Shown here piece after piece: positions 1-7,741 of a stretch of 63,924 nt of DNA. Below the pieces are notes generated by a model that saw nothing but the letters and a program-made list of their open reading frames with translations, did no database searches and was not told the DNA's origin. Source of the DNA: Thiohalobacter sp. GTDB lineage: Bacteria > Pseudomonadota > Gammaproteobacteria > Thiohalobacterales > Thiohalobacteraceae. The position numbers and the translations under genes were made by a program. The DNA lies in NCBI RefSeq assembly GCF_027000115.1, contig NZ_JALTON010000021.1:1-63924 (forward strand), written 5' to 3'. Numbering within the stretch: the stretch's first letter is position 1; every line of letters begins with the position of its first letter.

Positions 1-13
1 GGGTGAGGGGTGA

Positions 14-39
14 GGGGGCGGGCAAGGGCGCCCGCCCCC
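14..39 (-). terminator. Terminator-like hairpin after phosphoribulokinase
   Basis: Ten-base arms GGGGGCGGGC (14-23) and GCCCGCCCCC (30-39) are exactly complementary around a 6-nt loop, starting 16 nt past the phosphoribulokinase stop codon. There is no clear T tract, so it could be an attenuating or RNA-stabilising stem rather than a classical intrinsic terminator. Confidence 0.5.
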
Positions 40-54
40 TGCTGGTTCTGCGGA

Positions 55-927
55 TCAGCCGCGACCCTTGAGCATCTGCTCGATGATGGGGGCGAGGATG
101 ACTTCCATGGCGAAGCCCATCTTGCCGCCCGGCACCACGATGCTGTTGCGGCGCGACATGAAAGAGCCCTGCAGCATGTTCAGCAGGTAGGGGAAGTCGA
201 CATCGAACTTCTTCGGATCGCGGAAACGGATTACCACGAAGGACTCGTCCGGCGTGGGGATGTCGCGGGCGATGAAGGGGTTGGAGGTGTCGACCGTCGG
301 CACGCGCTGGAAGTTGATGTCGGTGCGCGAGAACTGCGGCGTGATGTAGTGCACGTAGTCGTGCATGCGACGCAGGATGGTGTCGACAATGGCCTCCGCC
401 GAATAGCCGCGTTCGGCAGCGTCGCGGTGGATCTTCTGGATCCACTCGAGGTTGACGATGGGCACCACGCCGATCAGCAGGTCGACGTACTGGGCGACAT
501 TCGCAGTCTCTGTGACCACGCCGCCGTGCAGGCCTTCATAGAACAGCAGGTCGGTGCCGGGCGGGATCTCTTCCCACGGCGTGAACTCGCCGGGCTTCTG
601 GCCGTAGGGTGCGGCCTCTTCCTCGCTGTGCAGGTAGTAGCGGCGCTTGCAGGCACCGGTCTCGCCGTAGGCCTTGAAGGTGGCCTCCAGTTCCTCGAAC
701 AGGTTGGCCTCGGGGCCGAAGTGGCTGAAGTGGGTGTTGCCCTCTTCCTCGGCCTTCTTCATGGCTTCCTTCATGGCGGCGCGGTCGTAGCGGTGGAAGC
801 TGTCGCCCTCGACGACCAGCGGGTTGATGCCCTCGCGGCGGAAGATGTGCTCGAACGCGCGCTTGACGGTGGTGGTGCCGGCACCGGAGGAACCGGTCAC
901 GGCGACGATCGGGTGCTTCTTGGACAT
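55..927 (-). CDS. prk: Phosphoribulokinase (type I, bacterial)
   Basis: A 290-residue protein that phosphorylates ribulose 5-phosphate to ribulose 1,5-bisphosphate, the CO2 acceptor of the Calvin-Benson-Bassham cycle, in the cytoplasm. The P-loop GSSGAGTT lies at residues 12-19 and the length is that of the short proteobacterial class. Known family blocks such as SFHRYDR, HFGPEANL and FYEGLHGG are present. The ATG is preceded by a purine-rich GGAGAG stretch. It stands alone, divergent from the SulP transporter, with a 310-bp gap holding a palindromic candidate operator (1007-1022). The gene implies autotrophy, but no RuBisCO gene lies in the window. Confidence 0.97.
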   Translation of the reverse strand: MSKKHPIVAVTGSSGAGTTTVKRAFEHIFRREGINPLVVEGDSFHRYDRAAMKEAMKKAEEEGNTHFSHFGPEANLFEELEATFKAYGETGACKRRYYLHSEEEAAPYGQKPGEFTPWEEIPPGTDLLFYEGLHGGVVTETANVAQYVDLLIGVVPIVNLEWIQKIHRDAAERGYSAEAIVDTILRRMHDYVHYITPQFSRTDINFQRVPTVDTSNPFIARDIPTPDESFVVIRFRDPKKFDVDFPYLLNMLQGSFMSRRNSIVVPGGKMGFAMEVILAPIIEQMLKGRG

Positions 928-1006
928 GGAGCTCTCCTCGAAAAAGGCTCTGGAACGGGATCCGAGGGCCCGGCCGGCACCGCCCGCCAGGCGAAAAACA
1001 TTTTAT

Positions 1007-1022
1007 AAACAACAGGTTGTTT
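1007..1022. promoter_or_regulatory. Palindromic candidate operator upstream of prk
   Basis: AAACAAC and GTTGTTT are perfect inverted 7-mers separated by AG, in an AT-rich patch about 80 nt upstream of the phosphoribulokinase start. On the minus strand the adjacent TATAAA (1003-1008) could be a -10 box. Two direct TTGAACC copies lie about 30-60 nt further upstream of the gene. A CbbR-type LysR regulator would be the usual candidate, but this is inference. The rest of 928-1238 shows nothing I can name. Confidence 0.35.
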
Positions 1023-1238
1023 TCTACGCGCGCGTTCGCGCCGCGGGTTGAACCGCGTATTGAACCACCTTTGCGGTACCCGGTACAAGCCGACGGGGCT
1101 TCCCCTTGGCGCCGTCGGGCGTAGGATGGAGACACGAGCCCGCCCCCGGCGCGGCGGTGACGGGCGCGAACAAGAATGCACCGGGCGCATGGGCCGCGTT
1201 CCTGCCTAGGCGGCCGGTCCCGGTTCGGGGGAACATCG

Positions 1239-3434
1239 ATGCAGAGGCCATCCCCGGCACGAGCCGCACTGGAGCGGCTGACGCCCTTTCGCGCATGGCT
1301 TGGCGAGCTGCGTGATCCTTCGACCTGGAAGGCCGACCTGCCGGCCGGCATCACGGTGGCGCTGGTGCTGGTGCCGCAGTCCATGGCCTATGCCCAGCTC
1401 GCCGGCCTGCCGCCGCACATCGGCCTCTACGCCTCCTTCCTGCCGGTCATCGTTGCTGCCCTGTTCGGTTCCTCGCGCCAGCTCGCCACCGGACCCGTGG
1501 CCGTGGTCTCGCTGCTCACCGCCGCCGCGCTGGGGCCCCTCGCTGCCAGCGGCAGCGAGGGCTACCTGGCCTATGCCGCCATGCTGGCGCTGATGGTGGG
1601 TGGCTTCCAGATCCTGCTCGGCGCCTTCCGGCTCGGCATCCTGGTGGACTTTCTTTCCCATCCCGTGGTGGTCGGCTTTACCAATGGTGCCGCCATCATC
1701 ATCGCCACTTCCCAGCTTTCCAGGCTTTTTGGCGTCACGGTGGAGAAGGCGGACCGGCATTACGAGACGGTATGGCGGGTGCTGGTGGCTGCGGTGCAGG
1801 GCACCCATCTGCCCACCATGATGATGGGCCTGGGCGCACTGCTGCTGATGCTGCTGTTGCGACGCTGGCGGCCGCAGTGGCCCTATGTGCTGGTGGCGGT
1901 CGTTCTTTCCACTGTGATTTCCTGGTCCATCGGATTTTCCCAGGAACGGCAGATCCGCGTGGAGCAGGTGGCCGACCCCGTGGTGGCCGGCCTGTTGCGT
2001 GACGAACTGGGTTTGCGCTCGACCCTGGATACCCTGCGTGCAGAGCTGGGGCGCCTGGAAGGCGAATGGGAGACCCTGCAAGCGCTTCACGGCGCGGATG
2101 ACGATCGTACCCTGGCAGCGCTGCATGCCCGGAACAGCCTTGCCGACGACATTGCAGGGCTGGAGCGAAGGCTGAACACGGGATTTGCAGAGCTGCGCTC
2201 GGTGACCCTGGTGCTCAGCGACGAGACACCACCGCGCGCCTGGCTGGCGGACGATCTCCCGCCGGGTACCGCCAGGCTGGACGAGCGCGAGTGGCGCATC
2301 GTCGGCCTCGGTGACGAGGGAATCGTCGCCCTGCACAGCGGTGGCCGGGTCGTCGGCAGCATTCCCACGGGCTTGCCCGCCTTGCGCATGCCGGCGCTCG
2401 ATCCCGGCATCATGCTCGAACTGCTGGCGGCCGCCATCACCATCGCCCTGATCGGGTTCATGGAGGCCATCGCGGTCGCCCGTGCCATGGCCGCCGAGAC
2501 CCGCCAGCGGCTGGATACCAACCAGGAGCTGATCGGGCAGGGTCTGGCCAATGTCGCCTCCGGCCTGTTCCAGGGCTACGCCGTTTCCGGTTCCTTCTCG
2601 CGTTCCGCGGTGAACTTCTCGGCCGGCGCCCGCACTGCCCTGTCCAGTGTGGTGACCGGGAGCATGGTTGCACTCACCCTGCTGTTCCTGACGCCGCTGC
2701 TTTACCATCTGCCGCAGGCAGTGCTGGCGGCAGTGATCATCGTGGCGGTCGTCAATCTGGTGAAGATCGAGCCCATCCGCCATGCCCTGCATGTGCAGAA
2801 ACACGACGGTATCGCGGCCATCGTGACCTTCCTGCTGGTGCTGGTGCTGGCCCCGCACCTGGAAATGGCCATCATCGCCGGCGTGGTGCTGTCGCTGGGC
2901 CTGTATCTCAACCGTACCATGCACCCCCGCTTCGTGGAGCTTGCCCTGCACCCCGACGGCACGCTGCGCGATGCCGATCTGCATGGCCTCGCGCGCGATC
3001 CGCATGTCGCATTCCTGCGTTTCGACGGTTCACTGTACTTCGCCAACTCCGGCTATTTCGAAACCCGGGTGCTGGAGGTGCTGGCCGACCATCCTGAGCT
3101 GCAGGTCATCGTGCTCGACGCCGAGGGCATCAACCAGATCGATGCCACCGGCGAGCAGATGTTGCGGGAGCTGGTGGCGCGACTCGGGACGGCCGGGGTG
3201 GCGTTGATGGTCATGGCCGCCAAGCATCAACTCATGTATGCCCTCGAACACAGCGGCTTCGTCGAATTGCTCGGCAGGGACCGTTTCTGTCGCACCTGGT
3301 ACGAGGCCCTGGAATACATCGAACAGCACCTCGGTGTGGCGCTGGCCGATGATTCGCCGCTGCGCCGCTGGTCGGAGCGGGCACGCATCGTCAAGGGCGA
3401 GGCTGTAGAAAACACCGGCGGCGGAGAACAATAG
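1239..3434 (+). CDS. SulP family anion transporter with STAS domain and inserted coiled coil
   Basis: A 731-residue inner-membrane protein of the SulP/SLC26 family, which moves sulfate, bicarbonate or other anions. The diagnostic PQSMAYAQLAG motif falls at about residues 46-56, followed by many hydrophobic segments. A C-terminal cytoplasmic STAS domain covers roughly residues 585-690 (LDAEGINQIDATG). The ATG at 1239 has GGGGGA upstream and is preferred to an upstream start at 1176. Unusually, about residues 235-370 form a hydrophilic, leucine-heptad insertion between membrane segments, making the protein longer than typical SulP proteins. The substrate cannot be told; in an autotroph bicarbonate is as likely as sulfate. 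Confidence 0.9.
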   Translation: MQRPSPARAALERLTPFRAWLGELRDPSTWKADLPAGITVALVLVPQSMAYAQLAGLPPHIGLYASFLPVIVAALFGSSRQLATGPVAVVSLLTAAALGPLAASGSEGYLAYAAMLALMVGGFQILLGAFRLGILVDFLSHPVVVGFTNGAAIIIATSQLSRLFGVTVEKADRHYETVWRVLVAAVQGTHLPTMMMGLGALLLMLLLRRWRPQWPYVLVAVVLSTVISWSIGFSQERQIRVEQVADPVVAGLLRDELGLRSTLDTLRAELGRLEGEWETLQALHGADDDRTLAALHARNSLADDIAGLERRLNTGFAELRSVTLVLSDETPPRAWLADDLPPGTARLDEREWRIVGLGDEGIVALHSGGRVVGSIPTGLPALRMPALDPGIMLELLAAAITIALIGFMEAIAVARAMAAETRQRLDTNQELIGQGLANVASGLFQGYAVSGSFSRSAVNFSAGARTALSSVVTGSMVALTLLFLTPLLYHLPQAVLAAVIIVAVVNLVKIEPIRHALHVQKHDGIAAIVTFLLVLVLAPHLEMAIIAGVVLSLGLYLNRTMHPRFVELALHPDGTLRDADLHGLARDPHVAFLRFDGSLYFANSGYFETRVLEVLADHPELQVIVLDAEGINQIDATGEQMLRELVARLGTAGVALMVMAAKHQLMYALEHSGFVELLGRDRFCRTWYEALEYIEQHLGVALADDSPLRRWSERARIVKGEAVENTGGGEQ

Positions 3435-3466
3435 CCACCGTCAGGCCGCGCCCGGCACCCGTGCGC

Positions 3467-3728
3467 GCCAGCCCGCATAGTGCACCAGGCCGGCAGCGGG
3501 CGGCAGGCAACTTGTTGTCCTGGTGGGCAATGAACCGGGATTTTGCCCGTGGCCCGGAGTACAATGTGTGCCCGCCCGCATCCTGCTGCGGCCCTGGCGG
3601 ATTTTCGCTCGGCCTCGGGGGCGCTTCACGCAAGCCGTAGCGACGGCTACGGTTTGAGCACCAGCGCTTCCCGAGCCCGGCTGCAAATCCGCCATCATCC
3701 GCAGCTCCTGGTGCACTATGCGGGCTGG
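3467..3728. repeat. Large palindromic MITE-like element
   Basis: The ends are 22-nt perfect inverted repeats (3468-3489 and 3707-3728, core CCAGCCCGCATAGTGCACC). Nested inside are further complementary arms: GGCGGATTT (3596-3604) with AAATCCGCC (3685-3693), CTCGGG (3614-3619) with CCCGAG (3670-3675), and a central hairpin CAAGCCGTAGC (3631-3641) with GGCTACGGTTTG (3645-3656). No protein is encoded. It fills the gap before the NhaD gene, so its far end is 24 nt from that start. The structure fits a non-autonomous miniature inverted-repeat element or a large cruciform. Confidence 0.75.
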
Positions 3729-3752
3729 TTTTTTGCCGCGAGTCCAACGCCC

Positions 3753-5174
3753 ATGCCGTCCTTTCCGTTGCGCAGCCTGTGGCTGCTTCCGCTGCTGCTC
3801 TGGCCCGGTTTCGGGCTGGCCTCCGAATCCGCCGCCGGCACGATCGACCTGACTGCACATCCGCTTGGTTACGCCGCGCTGACCCTGTTCGGCCTGGCCT
3901 ATCTGCTGGTGATGGCCGAGGAGTTCACGCACCTGCGCAAGTCCAAGCCGGTGTTGCTGGCCGCCGGCATCATCTGGGCCCTGATCGCCTGGTATTACGG
4001 GCAGCACGGCGCGCCCGAGGCGGTCGAGGCGGCCATGCGCCACAACATCCTCGAATATGCCGAGCTGTTCCTGTTCCTGCTGGTGGCGATGACCTACATC
4101 AACGCCATGGACGAGCGGCTGGTGTTCGAGACCTTGCGTTCCTGGCTGGTGCGCAAGGGCTTCGGCTTCGGTTCCCTGTTCTGGATTACCGGCGTACTGG
4201 CCTTTTTCATCTCCCCGGTGGCCGACAACCTGACCACGGCGCTGCTGATGTGTGCCGTGGTCATGGCGGTCGGGGCGGGCAATCCGCGGTTCGTGGCCCT
4301 GGCTTGCATCAACATCGTGGTCGCGGCCAATGCCGGTGGCGCCTTCAGTCCCTTCGGCGACATCACCACCCTGATGGTCTGGCAGAAGGGGGTAGTGGCG
4401 TTCTGGGACTTCTTCGCCCTGTTCGTGCCGTCGGCGGTGAATTTTCTGGTGCCCGCCTTCCTGATGTACCTGGCCATCCCCCGCGAGCGGCCCCGGGCCG
4501 GCGGGGAACGGGTGATCATGAAGCGGGGTGCGCGTCGCATCATGCTGCTGTTCCTTGCCACTATCGCTACCGCGGTGCTGTTCCACAATTTCCTCTATCT
4601 GCCGCCGGTTGCCGGCATGATGACCGGACTGGCCTATCTGCAGTTCTTCGCCTACTACCTCAAGAAGACCTGCCGCAGGGAGGGGGTCTCCTGTACCGTC
4701 GAGGCCGGCGAGGAGATCGGTTCGCCGGTGGCCTTCGACATCTTCCGCATGGTGTCTCGTGCGGAATGGGACACCCTGCTGTTCTTCTATGGCGTCGTGC
4801 TCTGTGTCGGGGGGCTGGGTTTTCTTGGTTATCTGTCCCTGGCGTCCGATGTCATGTATCACCAGTGGGGGCAGACCGAGGCCAATGTCGCGGTGGGCGT
4901 GCTCTCGGCAATTGTCGACAACATTCCCGTCATGTTCGCCGTGCTGACCATGAACCCGGACATGTCCCAGGGACAGTGGCTGCTGGTCACCCTCACCGCG
5001 GGCGTCGGCGGCAGTCTGCTGTCGATCGGTTCCGCGGCGGGGGTGGCGCTCATGGGTCAGGCGCGAGGCGTCTATACCTTCTTTTCCCACTTGAAGTGGA
5101 CGCCGGCCATCGCCCTTGGCTATGCCGCCAGTATCTGGGTGCACCTGTGGATGAATGCGCGGTTGTTTGGGTGA
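3753..5174 (+). CDS. nhaD: NhaD-type sodium/proton antiporter
   Basis: A 473-residue polytopic membrane protein of the NhaD/ion-transporter superfamily, expected to exchange Na+ (or Li+) for H+ across the inner membrane in pH and salt homeostasis. It begins with a cleavable-looking signal (FPLRSLWLLPLLLWPGFGLAS). Typical family blocks are SPVADNLTTALLM, NIVVAANAGGAFSPFGDITT and, in the second half, AIVDNIPVMFAVLTMNPDMS. The ATG at 3753 is chosen because earlier in-frame starts lie inside the palindromic element. Its stop codon TGA is the first unit of a TGAGGNG heptad repeat. Confidence 0.93.
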   Translation: MPSFPLRSLWLLPLLLWPGFGLASESAAGTIDLTAHPLGYAALTLFGLAYLLVMAEEFTHLRKSKPVLLAAGIIWALIAWYYGQHGAPEAVEAAMRHNILEYAELFLFLLVAMTYINAMDERLVFETLRSWLVRKGFGFGSLFWITGVLAFFISPVADNLTTALLMCAVVMAVGAGNPRFVALACINIVVAANAGGAFSPFGDITTLMVWQKGVVAFWDFFALFVPSAVNFLVPAFLMYLAIPRERPRAGGERVIMKRGARRIMLLFLATIATAVLFHNFLYLPPVAGMMTGLAYLQFFAYYLKKTCRREGVSCTVEAGEEIGSPVAFDIFRMVSRAEWDTLLFFYGVVLCVGGLGFLGYLSLASDVMYHQWGQTEANVAVGVLSAIVDNIPVMFAVLTMNPDMSQGQWLLVTLTAGVGGSLLSIGSAAGVALMGQARGVYTFFSHLKWTPAIALGYAASIWVHLWMNARLFG

Positions 5175-5200
5175 GGAGTGAGGTGTGAGGCGTGAGGAGG
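5171..5200. repeat. TGAGGNG heptad repeat
   Basis: Tandem imperfect copies of TGAGGAG/TGAGGTG/TGAGGCG, starting with the TGA stop of the antiporter gene. The same heptad array occurs at 33022-33040, 53808-53829 and, inverted, at 54193-54220. Traces are also seen at the left window edge and, inverted, at 31488-31504. Confidence 0.8.
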
Positions 5201-5210
5201 GGGCAGCGGC

Positions 5211-5930
5211 TTATCCGCTGCCGGCACCCGGCGCCTTTTCGTACACCAGGTCCCACACGCCGTGCCCCAGCCGGCGGCCGCGACGCTCGAATTTCGTTTC
5301 CGGCCGGTCGCCCGGGCCGGGCGCGAAGCGGCCGCGGCCGGCGGTGTTGCGGAAGCCGGGTGCCGCGTCCATGGTTTCCAGCATCTGCCGGGCATAGTCC
5401 TCCCAGTCGGTGGCCATGTGGAAGCGCCCGCCGGGGCGGAGCTTGCGACCGACCAGGTCGATGAAGGCCGGCTGCAGGATGCGCCGCTTGTGATGGCGCT
5501 TCTTGGGCCAGGGATCGGGAAAGAACAGCAGCACCCAGTCCAGCGTCTCGTCCTGTATCCGTTTTTCCAGCACCTCGACGGCATCGGCGCACAGTACCCG
5601 CACGTTGCCCAGCCCCAGCCGCTCGATTTCCAGCAACAGGTGGCCGACGCCGGGGCGATGCACCTCGATGCCGAGGAAGTCCTGATCGGGTGACGCCGCC
5701 GCCATCCGTGCCAGTGACTCGCCGTTGCCGAATCCGATTTCGAGGGTACGGGGCGCGCTGCGGCCGAACAGGGCATCGAGATCCAGCGGTGCATCACCGT
5801 CGGCCAGGCCCCAGCGCGGCAACAGGGTTTCGAGCGCACGCGCCTGCGAGCGGGTCAGTCGCCCCTCGCGGCGCACGAAGGAGCGTACGCGACGGGCGCG
5901 GGCAGGTAGACTGTCACGGGTCGGATTCAT
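5211..5930 (-). CDS. trmB: tRNA (guanine-N7-)-methyltransferase
   Basis: A 239-residue SAM-dependent enzyme that makes m7G46 in the variable loop of tRNAs. The SAM-binding glycine motif [13 protein letters not shown] is at about residues 78-90, and the TrmB signature [15 protein letters not shown] follows at about residues 150-165. Length and domain order are normal. It is divergent from tamA with only 50 bp between the starts, so the two probably share a promoter region. Its 3' end abuts the heptad repeat after nhaD. Confidence 0.97.
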   Translation of the reverse strand: MNPTRDSLPARARRVRSFVRREGRLTRSQARALETLLPRWGLADGDAPLDLDALFGRSAPRTLEIGFGNGESLARMAAASPDQDFLGIEVHRPGVGHLLLEIERLGLGNVRVLCADAVEVLEKRIQDETLDWVLLFFPDPWPKKRHHKRRILQPAFIDLVGRKLRPGGRFHMATDWEDYARQMLETMDAAPGFRNTAGRGRFAPGPGDRPETKFERRGRRLGHGVWDLVYEKAPGAGSG

Positions 5931-5980
5931 CGGGTGTTCGTCGCCTGGGCGAACGCGGAGTATAGGACAAAAGGGATTCC

Positions 5981-7741
5981 ATGCGGGGAGTGGCGAACAG
6001 CATCCGGCGGATGCGCGGGCTGGCCGGCGTGTCGCTGCTGGGCCTCCTGTTCCTTGCGGCGCCGTTGCAGGCGGCGATCCGGGTCAGTGTCGAGGGGCTC
6101 GATGGCGAGCTGCTCGCCAATGTGGAGGCCCTGCTGAGCCTCAAGGCGCCGGATCTCGACCCCGGGCTGTCGGAGGTGCGGCTGCGCCAGCTGTTCGTGC
6201 GCGGGCGGCGCGAGATCGCCCGCGCGCTGGAACCCTTCGGCTACTATCGGCCGGTGATCGATGCCGACATGGCGCGTGACGGCAACGACTGGCGCATCCG
6301 CTACCGTGTCGATCCCGGTGAGCCGGTGCGAATCGAACGACTGCGGATTCAGATTCTCGGCGAAGGCGCAGAGGACCCGAAGCTCGGGGCGCCGGTCGAC
6401 AAGCCCGGGCTGGCGGAAGGCGACGTTGCCGACCACCGCCGCTACGAGGCGCTGAAGCGCCGGCTGATGAACCGCGCGCTGGACCTCGGCTACCTGGAGG
6501 CGCGCTGGCAGACCAGCGAGCTGCGGGTGGACGCCGCCGCCGGCCGTGCCGAGGTGGTGCTGGTGCTCGAGACGGGGCCGCGCTTCCTGTTCGGTCCGGT
6601 GCGCTTTCCCGACGACGTGCCGCTGGACCGCGCCATGCTGCAGCGCTATGTGCCCTTCCGCGCCGGCGAGCCCTTCTCCAACCGCGGCCTGCTGGCCCTG
6701 ACCCGTGCCCTCGAGGACAGCGACTACTTTGCCTCGGTCGAGGTGCATGCCGAGCCCGAACGGGCGATCAACCGGGCGGTGCCGGTGCGGGTCGAGCTGG
6801 TGCCGCGCAAGCGCCACAAGTACACCGCCGGCATCGGCTTCGGCACCGACACCGGCGCGCGTCTGCGGCTGGGCTGGGCGCATCGCCGCATCAATCGCGC
6901 CGGCCATCGCATGGAGGCGGGGCTGCGCCTGTCGCAGATCGGCCACGAGGCCAGCCTGGCCTACAGCATTCCGCTCAAGAACCCGCGCACCGACCGGGCG
7001 GTGATCGACGCCGCCACCCGGCGCAAGGAGACGGACACCAGCACCAGCCGCATTCGCCGCCTGGGCCTCAACCGAACCCGCGTGCTCGGTGACTGGTTGC
7101 AGACCCTGGCCGTTGAGTACCACGACGAGGACTTCGAGGTCGGCGGCGAGGCCGACAGCAGCCGGCTGTTGCTGCCGCAGGCCGGCTGGTCGCGGGTGCG
7201 CGCCGCCAAACGCATCGACCCGAGGCGGGGTGAGCGCGTCGACCTGTCCGTTCGCGGCAGTTGGGCCAGCCTGCTGTCCGACGTGAGCTTCCTGCAGTTG
7301 CGCGCCAGCGGCAAGTGGGTGCGCAGTCTCGGCGAACGCACGCGCCTGCTGACCCGCCTCGATGCCGGCACCACCTGGGCCAATGACTTCGCGGCCCTGC
7401 CCGCCTCGCTGCGGTTCTTCGCCGGAGGCGACCAGAGCGTGCGCGGCTTCGGCCTGAGCACCCTGGGTCCGACCGACAGCGACGGCCAGGTGGTGGGTGG
7501 CCGCCACCTGCTGGTCGGCAGTCTGGAGCTGGAACGGCAGGTGCGGGGACCCTGGCGGGCCGCGTTGTTCGTCGATGGCGGCAACGCCTTCGACGGCCTG
7601 CGGGACGACCTTGCCCTCGGCGCCGGCGTCGGTCTGCGCTGGGTCTCGCCGGTGGGTCCGCTGCGGGTGGACCTGGCCGTGGCCGTCTCCGAGCCCGAGC
7701 GGCCGCTGCGGCTGCACATCACCCTGGGGCCCGACCTGTGA
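5981..7741 (+). CDS. tamA: Outer-membrane assembly factor TamA (Omp85 family)
   Basis: A 586-residue protein with an N-terminal signal ([17 protein letters not shown]), a periplasmic POTRA region over about the first 270 residues and a C-terminal 16-strand-type barrel. The Omp85 signature around [18 protein letters not shown] lies near residue 480, with the conserved RGF. With TamB it forms the translocation and assembly module that helps insert autotransporters and other outer-membrane proteins and moves phospholipid. The stop overlaps the tamB GTG start by 4 nt, so the two are translationally coupled. An internal ATG at 6011 is an alternative start. Confidence 0.95.
   Translation: MRGVANSIRRMRGLAGVSLLGLLFLAAPLQAAIRVSVEGLDGELLANVEALLSLKAPDLDPGLSEVRLRQLFVRGRREIARALEPFGYYRPVIDADMARDGNDWRIRYRVDPGEPVRIERLRIQILGEGAEDPKLGAPVDKPGLAEGDVADHRRYEALKRRLMNRALDLGYLEARWQTSELRVDAAAGRAEVVLVLETGPRFLFGPVRFPDDVPLDRAMLQRYVPFRAGEPFSNRGLLALTRALEDSDYFASVEVHAEPERAINRAVPVRVELVPRKRHKYTAGIGFGTDTGARLRLGWAHRRINRAGHRMEAGLRLSQIGHEASLAYSIPLKNPRTDRAVIDAATRRKETDTSTSRIRRLGLNRTRVLGDWLQTLAVEYHDEDFEVGGEADSSRLLLPQAGWSRVRAAKRIDPRRGERVDLSVRGSWASLLSDVSFLQLRASGKWVRSLGERTRLLTRLDAGTTWANDFAALPASLRFFAGGDQSVRGFGLSTLGPTDSDGQVVGGRHLLVGSLELERQVRGPWRAALFVDGGNAFDGLRDDLALGAGVGLRWVSPVGPLRVDLAVAVSEPERPLRLHITLGPDL

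Noticed and set aside
1206-3005. 599-residue antisense frame over the SulP gene
   Set aside because: Compositional shadow with no start signal or family match; the sense protein is well supported. The same applies to antisense frames at 5927-8110, 14513-16645, 16362-19136, 22152-24017, 31519-33081 and 34169-35854.
3543-3752. 70-residue N-terminal extension of the NhaD protein
   Set aside because: It lies within the palindromic element and is unlike the family; the signal-like N terminus starts at 3753.
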